From assembly GCA_013115125.1 (NCBI GenBank), contig JABANN010000091.1, positions 1 through 64,000 of the forward strand: DNA of 64,000 nucleotides, given 5' to 3'. Positions within the stretch are counted from its first letter, which is position 1. Every line of letters begins with the position of its first letter. This document shows positions 34,901-42,782 of the stretch, in pieces. The position numbers and the translations under genes were made by a program. The DNA comes from Perkinsus olseni. Taxonomy: Eukaryota > Perkinsozoa > Perkinsida. A model generated the notes under the pieces. The model was not told the origin of the DNA, ran no database searches, and worked only from the letters and a program-made list of their open reading frames with translations.

Positions 34901-35756
34901 ACGACCAATCTGTTTTCCAAGTGGATGACGCCTATCAGTCCGCGCGTACAATCAATATTACTGAGTTTCACTAGATCCTTTGTTTACGATCAACGGAGAT
35001 AACAACATGCTATCACTAATACTACCAGTTACTCGTCGTTACCCACCCTCGCCAGATGAGCTGGACGACCATCGACTCTACCTTCGGAACTGGACTGCTG
35101 TACACCTGTACTCCTCTGCCCTCCTCCTCCTCCTCCTCCTCCTCCTCACCGAGAGGGGCTATCTCAATCTCCAAGTCCCTCCACACGAAGAAATCGTCGC
35201 TACGGCAGCCCTCCTGAGGAACCGCAACTACTCCTTCAACGACCGCGTATTTAGCAAGTAGTCCGCAGCCAGTATGCCCAAGCAGCTGCAGACGTAAAAC
35301 TCTAATATTCAGCAGAAGTCAAAACGGCTCATCCCTTCACGAAAATCTTGACTAGAAAAGGGAGTTCAATTCTCTGCATGCCCACAACGTCATGAGAGGC
35401 TCCGCAGAGTCACGCAAAGGCCACCCAGAAGCAGTCGGAGCACTCCAGAGAAGTGCTGCGAGCCATGCCGAAAAGAAAGGGGGGATTTCGACTTTCAACC
35501 TCAACTAAAATTTCTTTTGAAAAAATCTCCAGGAAAAATTCACTATCATTTATGCTTCTACTCAAATGTACTACAGTCGTGACGACACGCGGAAACCCAG
35601 GCTGGGACTACGACAGTGTCGTCCATTCGAAACTAAATTTCAAAGAGTACAATATTACCCCTTCGAAGAAGGGCCTCACCTTCGTGCTGAGCTCCCCGTC
35701 CTCCTCCCAGTCGCCCTCCCCTCCTCCGTAAAGCTCCACAACCTGAACAGCCCCAT
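31907..35756 (-). CDS. Microbial (type I) rhodopsin with long acidic N-terminal extension
   Basis: Seven-helix retinal protein. Exons whose phases all agree: 35680-35756, 35082-35285, 34713-34835, 34511-34646, 33949-34061, 33655-33749, 33256-33359, 32840-32987, 32656-32796, 32332-32355 and 32253-32287. Helices F-G (VVTWSLYPVAWLLSDGLGIV ... ISGLDLLSK) align almost residue by residue with bacteriorhodopsin, keeping the retinal Trp/Tyr/Pro pocket, Asp212 and Schiff-base Lys216. Helix C reads AKYIEWIVSSSLMLIS: Arg82 is Lys, Asp85 is Glu, Thr89 is Ser and the Asp96 donor is Ser. Helix B is VYYIAAAVTATTACGYLAQ. About 140 residues precede helix A, with an acidic run (GEEEEEEEEEG). It is therefore probably not a standard proton pump (inference). 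The C-terminus is unresolved: a stop is possible near 32229, or an acidic tail to 31907. Three introns carry the family-2 core. Confidence 0.87.
32288..32331 (-). repeat. Family-2 intron (44 nt), rhodopsin gene
   Basis: The whole intron begins GTGCGCCACGAAATTCATCA and ends TTTCCAG. The core is the complement of AATTTCGTGGCGC. It splits the codons just after the retinal-lysine exon, in frame. Confidence 0.8.
32797..32839 (-). repeat. Family-2 intron (43 nt), rhodopsin gene
   Basis: The whole intron is GTGAGATTCC, the core CGTCACGCGCCACGAAATTC and GGACCCCGTCTTAG. The flanking codons give RELAGR / FRLIADLTVV in frame between helices E and F. Confidence 0.9.
33750..33792 (-). repeat. Family-2 core at the 3' end of a rhodopsin intron
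   Basis: CGTCACTGCGCCACGAAATT precedes the acceptor GTGTGCTCAG of the 33750-33948 intron. A stand-alone 43-nt intron here is also possible if a small upstream exon is used, but the simplest model does not need it. Confidence 0.75.
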
Positions 35757-36783
35757 CTGAGAACTCCACTGCCTCTCACCCAGCCCAAGACTGATGATTC
35801 AACCGCAAAAAGCCCTCCACTCCACCGTTACGCATTTCTCAGGCGGAGTAAAACGGACATGCCCATCCGAAATCTATACTATTCCGCCGGCCCTAGAGAC
35901 TATAAACTCATACTTAGTGACAGTGATGCTGGCTGCCAACGCTTGCCACCAGCCCCCTTAAAATGCTCATAGGAGTGCGTAAGCGGGAACTTGATGAGCA
36001 TATTGAAAGCGAAGCTTCACGACCATGGCCGGGCCACCAATAGCCGGCCTCGGTCTTCCGCTAGCGGTTCGAAAATATTCAGTTCACACTACAGATTGCA
36101 CCGTCATAATTAAAAAGCCCGGTCTGAACATAATTTCGTGGCGCGCGACAAAACCATAGGACTTCCCTCAGTATCACCTCTACAGTTCTCCCTTCATCCC
36201 TGCTTGGTGCTCTCCAGACGGCAAAAGTATCGAAGCCCATAAAAGTGACCAACTACCATCAAGAAGGACTTTCTCCTCTACTCACGGCTGCTCATCGCCG
36301 ACAGACTGCGGGCGGCTCAGGAGGTAGAAAAGATCTCTCCCACCTGCGGGTACCATGCAGCCTGGCGAGGGCTATAAGGTTGACTAGACAGATGGGCTGT
36401 CCATGCCGAATAGCATGCTGGCCACATTTCACATATGCTAGTCCGCACAGTCATACAATTTACTTCAACCATGCACAAATCTTTTTTTCTGGGCCGGGGG
36501 CGCCTTCCCTTTTCCCTCCAAAATGCACACCCTATAACTGCCTACAGATCAATCAACTAACGGATAGAGGATTGGCAACGGTGATAGTCCAGTAGACAAG
36601 CAACCGATCTTCTTTTATTTTGAACTAAACTACCATCCTACGGAGACAATAGGCAAAGCCTCGCTCCGCCTCCTCTCCCTCCACAGACTGCATTGAAGGG
36701 TTTTAACGAAACAAGAAAAAAAAGTAACAACAATTTCATATACCGCTCGGGCATGTAAAAAATGATGTAAATAGGCTGGTAAA
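35757..36783. other. Upstream region of the rhodopsin gene; unresolved
   Basis: Further 5' exons of the rhodopsin gene may lie here. A minus-strand frame near 35985-36035 (MVVKLRFQYAHQVPAY) is one candidate. A family-2 core is at 36131-36147. Nothing else could be supported. Confidence 0.4.
36121..36170. repeat. Family-2 core copy
   Basis: CATAATTTCGTGGCGCGCGA is flanked by GGTCTGAA on the left and CTTCCCTCAG on the right. It could be a roughly 50-nt + intron or part of a minus-strand intron; the host exons are not identified. Confidence 0.6.
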
Positions 36784-38151
36784 TCATCCTTCGGCAGCGG
36801 CGGCCTACAACCCACCACCGTTCACGATGAGCCTCTCACAGCCGTATTAGTACTACCTCTCCCCCTTCCTCCACAGCGGCTTCCACAGGAGCCTCTTCGG
36901 TAGGGGCGGCGGCGGCCTACAACCCACCACCGTTCACGATGAGCCTCTCACAGCCGTATTAGTACTACCTCTCCCCCTTCCACNNNNNNNNNNNNNNNNN
37001 NNNNNNNNNNNNNNNNNNNNNNNNNNNNNNNNNNNNNNNNNNNNNNNNNNNNNNNNNNNNNNNNNNNNNNNNNNNNNNNNNTCCACAGCGGCTTCCACAG
37101 GAGCCTCTTCGGTAGGGGCGGCGGCGGCGGCGGACTGAGTGCAAGGAAACATCATACACAATTGACTGGCTCGCTCCATTGTGACGGTCTGCCTTGCTAG
37201 CCTAGCTTGATGTTACTACTGTTTTTATAACTCTAGGTCCACTGTGGACGACTCTTGGTAAGCTAGACAATCTGGAGAGCTGAGGCGAGCTAATCCCGCG
37301 CTAAATACTTCCTCGAAAGTATTGAGACAAAATTATATTCTCATTTCGCAGCGGTTAGGGCGGAAAACTAAGCACGTGCCGAACACCATTCCACCTTACC
37401 GTACCACTCCAAACGCAATCGCCCAAAAAACTAGTACCACCCTAGTACCTCTTCAGCGGCCGGCTCCTCCTTCTTTCCTTCAGCTTCCGCAACTTCCTCA
37501 TTCCCGCTCTGAAATAGAAAATTATCAACTCCAAAACAGCGCGCTCCAATGGCCTCAGTACTTCCTTTTCGTTCTCGGGAACAGCAGCTGCAGCTGCTTC
37601 GGTCGGAGTTTCTTCCGCGGCAGAAGGCGCGGGATCTACAGGGCCCTCCTCGTCCTCTACCGCAGGTTGGGCCTGAGACAACTAATGACCGCGCGCCACG
37701 AAAATAGCCCGCGGCTCACGTTCTCTCCTGGCTTGCTCTCTTCAGGCGCATCTTTTTCATTCTGACAAATAGCACAGCGGTCGACATCCTTGTCCGTGAA
37801 CCAAAGCACCCGGGATCCATCCCACCTTCCCCCATTCATTAGCATCATAAGCCGCAACTGCCGGTACCCCATCCACGTTGATCACAGGCGCCTGGGCAGC
37901 CTCGCCATCAGCCGGTTTATCTACAACATGTGCTAATCTTGCTCTCTTACATTTCCTCAACGTTTCCCTCAATCAGAGAATACAACTAGCCCAACAATCA
38001 GAAGGTTTTCCTTCAACCAGACCAGATTACCACCCTTCTTAACAACCAGTATGATTGATATTATGGAGCCGTTAAGCGCGAGCAACGCGATCATACCAAC
38101 CATACTCAACCAGCTATAGCCCCTATTGAGGGACGCCGCTGACTTCGCCAT
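36784..38151 (-). CDS. Membrane-anchored protein with acidic Ala/Glu/Pro-rich tail; repeated exons
   Basis: Unrecognised protein. The start MAKSAASLNRGYSWLSMV leads into one helix (GMIALLALNGSIISIILVV) and KK. Exons then join in frame: DKPADGEAAQAPVINVDG..., NEKDAPEESKPGEN, LSQAQPAVEDEEGPVDPAPS..., SGNEEVAEAEGKKEEPAAEE, and repeated AAAAPTEEAPVEAAVEEGGE exons, ending AAAAEG and TGA at 36784. A 98-base assembly gap (36984-37081) falls in the repeated exons, so the copy number is unknown. One intron (37682-37719) is a family-2 copy. The first exon overlaps the end chosen for the MGC protein upstream by about 30 nt, so one of those two boundaries is wrong. Confidence 0.72.
36803..37131 (-). repeat. 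Tandem exon-plus-intron repeat, 112-bp unit
   Basis: A 60-nt exon (20 codons, AAAAPTEEAPVEAAVEEGGE) and a 52-nt intron (GTAGTACTAATACGGCTGTG ... GGTTGTAG) repeat as one unit with an offset of 112 bp. At least two units are visible, interrupted by the gap. Confidence 0.88.
36984..37081. other. Assembly gap (98 N)
   Basis: A run of N inside the tandem exon-intron array. It is most likely a collapse of near-identical repeat units. Confidence 0.99.
37682..37719 (-). repeat. Family-2 intron (38 nt), forward
   Basis: The whole intron is GTGAGCCGCGGGCTATTTTC then GTGGCGCGCGGTCATTAG. The host codons read SKPGEN / LSQAQPAV in frame. Confidence 0.9.
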
Positions 38152-38589
38152 TTCTTGCGTTCAATACGGACGACGACGACGACGACGACGACAGAAAAGC
38201 AGCACGGGTAGCATCTGCGGCAAGATCACGTTAATGGATTTCACGACGAAAAACGGATTTTCCGCGCCGAATTTTCCGATTTTCCCCAAAAGTTTGGTCA
38301 CCGGTGGCTGCACTTGCCAGCCCCTGAACATAGTTCGACACCGACGCCCTCATACTCTCAGGACCAGCGTCTGAGAAAAAGCAAGTGAAGACAAGTGGAG
38401 CAAGATCGCGCAAGCTCACCGCCATTCCCAGCTGCAGCCGGAGCTTCCTCTTCGACAGGTTTGGGCTCCTAAAAAGTAAAGACACGCATGTCCATGAACA
38501 ATCGAGTATCTAACCGTTTCATGTACCTCAACTGGGACCGTCTTGACGACCTCCTCAGGCTTGCTGGAAGAAGATGCTCCGCAACCCAT
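38123..38589 (-). CDS. Predicted N-acylated protein, MGCGASSSS start
   Basis: Unrecognised small acidic protein. Met-Gly-Cys-Gly followed by Ala-Ser-Ser-Ser is a classic N-myristoylation/palmitoylation start, suggesting membrane attachment. Exons: 38527-38589 (MGCGASSSSKPEEVVKTVPV), 38420-38468 (EPKPVEEEAPAAAGNG), an exon DAGPESMRASVSNYVQGLAS, then a Ser-run exon from the GTC repeat at about 38168-38190, ending TAG at 38123. The first two exons are solid; the last exon overlaps the start of the next gene and may be wrong. Confidence 0.6.
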
Positions 38590-38946
38590 GATCAATAGAG
38601 AGTGACAAAACTGGCAGAAATTTTTTTGGAAATTTCCGGAAAGTTCTCCATTATTTCCACATAAATACTCCTGCTTAACAACAAAGCATCACAAACAACG
38701 TGAAAAGAGCAACAATAAAATGTAGTCGTTTCGCTCCGATATCGATCGACCGTTTCATAGACAACTGCCTGCCACTTCGTCAACTTCCCAGTATGAATCT
38801 TAGGTTGACCCTAGGCTTCAAGCCCCCCCAACCCTCCAGCGCAACACTGGCCCTCAGAACCCTGTCCTCGATAAAATACTAACACTCAATGTAATACTAC
38901 AGACTGTCTGCAATGGTACGTAGTACGGGAAATCTCCTTCTAGCGG

Positions 38947-40219
38947 CTACCCGCCCAGGAACATCCTCATCACCTTTTGCCCCAACGGCCACTCCGCCCG
39001 CTTCGCTCCGCCTGCCCCTATCAATGCACCCGATGTATTCAACGATAACAACGTGCCCAGATCCAGCGTAATATCAGCCTCCTTCCGACTATACCTGCCA
39101 AATCGATCACTGGGGCGCGCGCTTTTTACATCACACCGCCTGCTACTTGTTTTTGATGACACTAGCTAGCGCTGCATGATCCAAGATGAGTTGTATCTTC
39201 CCTCCGGTGCTGGTGGGCATGTCAAGCGCGACTCTTTCCTTGCTGCCGGGAGACACCGTCAAGGATTGCGATGCTAGTGCTTCGCGAGCAACCTGAAGGG
39301 CGGAGCGAAGCGATGCATGTTTCGCGATTTTCCACTCGTGAGAACACTTACAAGGTGGGGAGGGAACACCACTTGCTTGATCGGGAGCTCGACTTCTACG
39401 CTGACGGTCTTGGGGGGCACCCACGAGGCCTCCGCCGCCTCCTTAGCGAGAAGGATGTTCTCAATGGAGGACACAGGAACGTAACTGAGCATAAAAACAC
39501 AGACGATTGAATCGATCCCGAACATGAGGCTGGGACCGTAACTACTCAGCCAGAAGGAACCCCTCACGACAACCTTACAAGCCCGAGGAGGCGAATTTTA
39601 ACATCTCCAATACGCAACACTCGACCGAGCTAGTTTTAATCGCTGTCGTACTCCCAACAGCTCTGCGCGTTACAGGGCAGCTCAACACCGCAAGAACGGC
39701 AAAACAGCAAAACAAGAAATAAACCTATGGCCGTGTCACCATTATACGATAAATTGAGGTCGACAACGGCTATGTATACCCAAACTTCAGCTTGTATACG
39801 CCACGCCTCCGCCTAGAAGCCCAACAAGCGTATCTAAGCTCGAGCCTTGGGTCGCGTGTTGCAAAAACTACACCCCAAACGTCTTCTCCCGGCGGTCCCT
39901 GTCCATCCCCCCCGCAAGCGACTTACGCCACATCAGCCATCGACCCATGCTCCTTAGCATCGATGAGGATATTCATCTCAATAAAAAAACAAATCCCAAA
40001 CACCATGGCCATGACTGGTATGGCAATGTCTAGTAGCCTGACAGACGACGAGGAATCGAGAAGCTCCAGCAGAGGCAGGCTTCCCACAACACTGGTTCAC
40101 CCGCGGATACCCCCGGAGTACTGTGGAGTTCCATCGGTCTTGAATCAAGCGGCGATTTTCGAGAAGTGAAATTAGTTACTTACTACCATATTTTCACGAG
40201 AAATTTCAGCGAACGCCAT
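38947..40219 (-). CDS. Multi-pass membrane protein, family unknown
   Basis: The start MAFAEISRENMV (ATG at 40219) is followed by exons with helices (VRLLDIAIPVMAMVFGICFF; SLMFGIDSIVCVFMLSYVPV), a long polar segment (KEAAEASWVPPKTVSVEVEL), VAREALASQSLTVSPGSKER, ILDHAALASVIKNK and the last exon YSRKEADITLDLGTLLSLNT ... MRMFLGG with a stop at 38947. Junctions at 39293-39351 and 39095-39146 are in frame. Both of those introns belong to shared intron groups. The internal exon at about 39940-40100 is less certain. Confidence 0.68.
39095..39146 (-). repeat. Family-3 intron (52 nt), reverse
   Basis: The intron contains AAGCGCGCGCCCCAGTGATC then GATTTGGCAG. It matches the core at 56.5 kb (there forward) and at 53.6 kb. 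The host codons read SVIKNK / YSRKEA in frame. Confidence 0.85.
39293..39351 (-). repeat. Intron with GCTTCGCTCCGC core (59 nt)
   Basis: The intron ends GCATCGCTTCGCTCCGCCCT TCAG. The same dodecamer sits in the RNA-binding gene intron 4209-4262. The motif also occurs outside introns (for example near 40 and 40957), so it may be only a common oligomer. Confidence 0.55.
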
Positions 40220-40264
40220 TGCTGCTCATAAGCAGTAGAAAAATTGTTAATTGCCCCGTCGTGC

Positions 40265-40302
40265 TACGACGACATCCGGTGTCGAACCCCGGCCAGCGAG
40301 GG
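40265..40302 (-). repeat. tRNA T-arm-like sequence, intergenic
   Basis: The minus strand reads GCCGGGGTTCGACACCGG, an exact B-box (GGTTCGACACC, 40278-40288). It lies between two genes, possibly in a 5' UTR intron. Confidence 0.6.
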
Positions 40303-40350
40303 TTGAAGAAAAGGATCTACTATCCCGACCAGGATTCAAAGGAGCGACTC

Positions 40351-40608
40351 TTACTTGACGAACAGCCGATACTGAGCCTCTAGTCGGCCCCATGGCGCTT
40401 TCCCGTCGTCATCCGCTGTCAGTCCAGTAGCCTCCTCGATACTATCTGAGACGGTGTAAAATGCAGGCGCTGGGCATCGAACCCGGGATCTCTCACCGAT
40501 TTCCGGGTTCCTCCTCTTATGCGGTTTCCCTGCGGTCGCTGCAGCAACCAGCAGGAGAAGTATCAAAACTATAGCGTTGGAGAAGAAGCATACAAGGGCT
40601 ATTCGCAT
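40351..40608 (-). CDS. Tiny secreted protein, two exons
   Basis: Exon 40497-40608 encodes a signal peptide (MRIALVCFFSNAIVLILLLL, VAAATAG) and KPHKRRNPEI. Exon 40351-40445 continues DSIEEATGLTADDDGKAPWG RLEAQYRLFVK and stop. Together they give 68 residues, in frame. The only intron is a 51-nt tRNA-like one. Function unknown; short basic-then-acidic secreted proteins fit a parasite secretome (inference). Confidence 0.85.
   Translation of the reverse strand: MRIALVCFFSNAIVLILLLLVAAATAGKPHKRRNPEIGERSRVRCPAPAFYTVSDSIEEATGLTADDDGKAPWGRLEAQYRLFVK
40446..40496 (-). repeat. tRNA 3'-half intron (51 nt)
   Basis: The whole intron is GTGAGAGATCCCGGGTTCGA then TGCCCAGCGCCTGCATTTTA CACCGTCTCAG. It has an exact B-box (GGTTCGATGCC) and the same GCATTTT tail as the CK2 alpha copy. 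Confidence 0.92.
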
Positions 40609-40780
40609 GGGCGCAGAGAACTAAACGTTGAGGAAATGCGAGATGACCAAGATGTGCAAGATTGCCTCGAACGCAACCCGCCAGCAGCGCTTAAAGGAGT
40701 GATCCTCTTGAAGGGTCAAGTACGAAGACTCAAATATCCTCCTGCAGACAAGAATGAGCAACTGATTCCCATAACAATAT

Positions 40781-40845
40781 ACCACCTCCCGGGATTGAAC
40801 CCACGACCTATCGCATGTAAGTCGCGTCTCGGGGACCCCACCATT
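40781..40845 (-). repeat. tRNA-like sequence
   Basis: The minus strand reads ATAGGTCGTGGGTTCAATCC CGGGAGGTGGTA, an exact B-box with the A variant, preceded by GTCCCCGAGACGCGACTTAC, which could be a degenerate D/anticodon part. It precedes a GGGAATCAG acceptor; the host exons are not resolved. Confidence 0.65.
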
Positions 40846-40908
40846 CAATACCATAACATCTTCCGCGCCAGGACCGTACCGTGGAAGCCTCGAAACGTCT
40901 GATTGACG

Positions 40909-41416
40909 TCATGCCGGCTGATCAACGGCACATATCTGCACAGAAGAGGAAGAATCACCGCTTCGCTCCGCTAGACAACGACCGCGCGAGTAGACAAACT
41001 TCTGCCAATCGCCTCCGACCGCTCCCCGAGGACACGTGCTAGCCCCGAGAAAGGGCGAAAGCGTTTCCGGTATGATGTTGAGAGCACAGATACGGTGAAA
41101 ACATGATGCTACGGTAACTCTACTCTGGATCGAACCAACGACCCCACAAGGAACGACCGTGCGCTCTACCACTAGACCCGTAATTCTCAGATTTCGACTC
41201 CATCCCTTCTCACCCAATCTTCATCCAGAACTTAGCAACTTGTTGATTGAGCATCTCCACATAAGCCGATCGGCATTCTTTATACTTCATCAACCACTCA
41301 CACAACTGGGCATCCAAGAACCTCCCGAGACCCCGGCCGCGGCAATCCATCTCGTACCCTCGACGACCTGCAAACACAGATGAAATCCAATGTGAAGTCC
41401 AACCTAGCCAATTCAA
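40909..41416 (-). CDS. GNAT-family N-acetyltransferase (partial model)
   Basis: An exon ending at 41214 reads EMDCRGRGLGRFLDAQLCEW LMKYKECRSAYVEMLNQQVA KFWMKIG. R-G-R-G-L-G is the acetyl-CoA pyrophosphate loop (Q/RxxGxG/A), and NQ..A..FW.KIG is the usual GNAT beta5/alpha4 ending. The 3' exon runs to TGA at 40909 after a 175-nt intron that holds a tRNA-like sequence. N-terminal exons probably lie between 41417 and 42424 but are not resolved (a frame MSLKVNEVVFDIRNCLGASM at 42421 is a candidate). The substrate is unknown. Confidence 0.62.
41119..41185 (-). repeat. tRNA-like element with A-box and B-box, GNAT intron
   Basis: The minus strand reads GGTCTAGTGGTAGAGCGCAC (D-arm/A-box, about 41159-41178) and TCGTTGGTTCGATCCAGAG (B-box at 41126-41136, one mismatch). 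It is the best two-box copy in the window after the CK2 alpha one. The acceptor stem does not pair. Confidence 0.75.
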
Positions 41417-42045
41417 AAATTCTCAACGTACCAATCGCTTTGATGGATTGTCACTCCCGTTTCAAAATTTTACTTCATAGAGCAACAGAGCGGTGGAGGG
41501 CCTGTCCAATCTCCACTACTTCCCGATCGACTTAATAAGCTTCCATCTTCTTCCAGATGATCGCCATTTTCCACTCCCGCTTCGCGAATTTCCGAATTTC
41601 AGGTGCTACTTGCTTGTTCTACCTCCACTGGAAGCTCATGAAATTGATCGGGACATGGTGGGGACTGGACACGCCCTTCACAACTCTAGTGCACTACTAT
41701 TGCCATACACTCTCTCCAGAAGCTCAAACCCAAACCTGCTGCTAGCCGGGCCCCCCGGGTCCCAGGGGGGGGGCGTTCCTCGGAATGACGCAACTATACC
41801 CCGCTTACAACAACCCATCCCAAGAGCAGGAATTTCGTCCGATGGATGAACTTCGAGTGAGTGTAACGCCCCGCAAGCACGGGAGCGATGCGTACGGTAA
41901 ATCATCATTACCCCCGACTCGGTGGCACCGAGAGGTCGTCACGATCGAATTTCGCGAAACCTTCGGATTTTCATAATTTGCGGTTCTCATTGATAACTTC
42001 ATTTCAGGGCGCAAAGAGATGTCCATAACGAATGAAATACGGCCA
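41417..42045. other. Unresolved, overlapping frames on both strands
   Basis: A + frame after a TTTCAG acceptor (about 41600-41746, LFYLHWKLMKLIGTWWGLDT) and minus frames compete. I cannot choose between them. Confidence 0.35.
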
Positions 42046-42125
42046 AAAAGCCCGCCCAGGATTCGAACCCGGGTCATTACCTCTAAGAGCGGGGTATTCA
42101 ACGCTCTTAGCTATCGTAAACAACA
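42046..42125 (-). repeat. tRNA-like element with strong T-arm and 9-bp hairpin
   Basis: The minus strand reads CCCGGGTTCGAATCCTGGGC (exact B-box, 5-bp T-stem CCGGG/CCTGG). Upstream CTAAGAGCG ... CGCTCTTAG forms a hairpin in the place of the anticodon arm. The 5' acceptor strand that would pair with GGCGGGC is missing. Confidence 0.75.
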
Positions 42126-42443
42126 ATATCATAGCATCCCGACTAACGGCGTCATATCGATACAGACAGGAAGCCAGTACGATTGGCGACGATCCCTTGG
42201 GCGCATTGCGGCGGTCATCTTGTATCTGCAACTACATCTCGTTCAACAGGTAATACCACTCCTCTCCCTACACATAAGGAGGCACAGTTGATGGTGGAAC
42301 CAGCGTATCGTCCTCGCTCTCCCACTTCCTTCAGTTTGCACTCCGGGAAGCCCTCCGCGAACATCGAAGCTCCGAGGCAATTACGTATGTCAAATACAAC
42401 CTCGTTAACCTTAAGAGACATCAACTTCTAGCGAAGCCTCGCC

Positions 42444-42478
42444 CTATTGTCTATTGTCTATTGTCTATTGTCTATCTC
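42444..42478. repeat. Microsatellite (CTATTGT)n
   Basis: About five head-to-tail copies of a 7-bp unit. Confidence 0.95.
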
Positions 42479-42656
42479 TCAATAGACGCCAGAAGCGACA
42501 CGAATGATTGGACAGAAGATACCGCATCCAGTCACTGATGGTCGTGCCAACGTACAATCTCGACGACATCCAGATTTCGGCCAGCCCGCTAAGCGTAGCG
42601 GAGCAGGAGATCGCACGGGAGGGGATGATCCCGACGGTAGACAAGGAACGTAAAGA

Positions 42657-42712
42657 AAATGCGCCAACTAGGGGTCGAACCTACGGCCTCTACGTCGAAT
42701 AATCACACGACC
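42657..42712 (-). repeat. tRNA 3'-half-like sequence
   Basis: The minus strand reads GTAGAGGCCGTAGGTTCGAC then CCCTAGTTGGCGCATTTTCT. GTAG at the start fits a splice donor, and the tail GCGCATTTTCT matches other family-1 introns. The host exons are not resolved. Confidence 0.75.
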
Positions 42713-42782
42713 CAGCAAAGCCCAGCACATTTCGCCGTGCTTCTGTCCTGCGGTTTGTCTGTTGTGTTAATCCCGACCCTCC

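Noticed and set aside
41493-41849. 118-codon + ORF and overlapping LFYLHWKLMKLIGTWWGL frame as a fatty-acid elongase
   Set aside because: The His-box and the other elongase motifs are absent; the hydrophobic stretch alone is not enough.
42046-42125. Canonical tRNA genes at the B-box sites
   Set aside because: None forms a full cloverleaf: the acceptor stem, the anticodon arm or both fail to pair, and no pol III T-run follows. They are reported as tRNA-like repeats.
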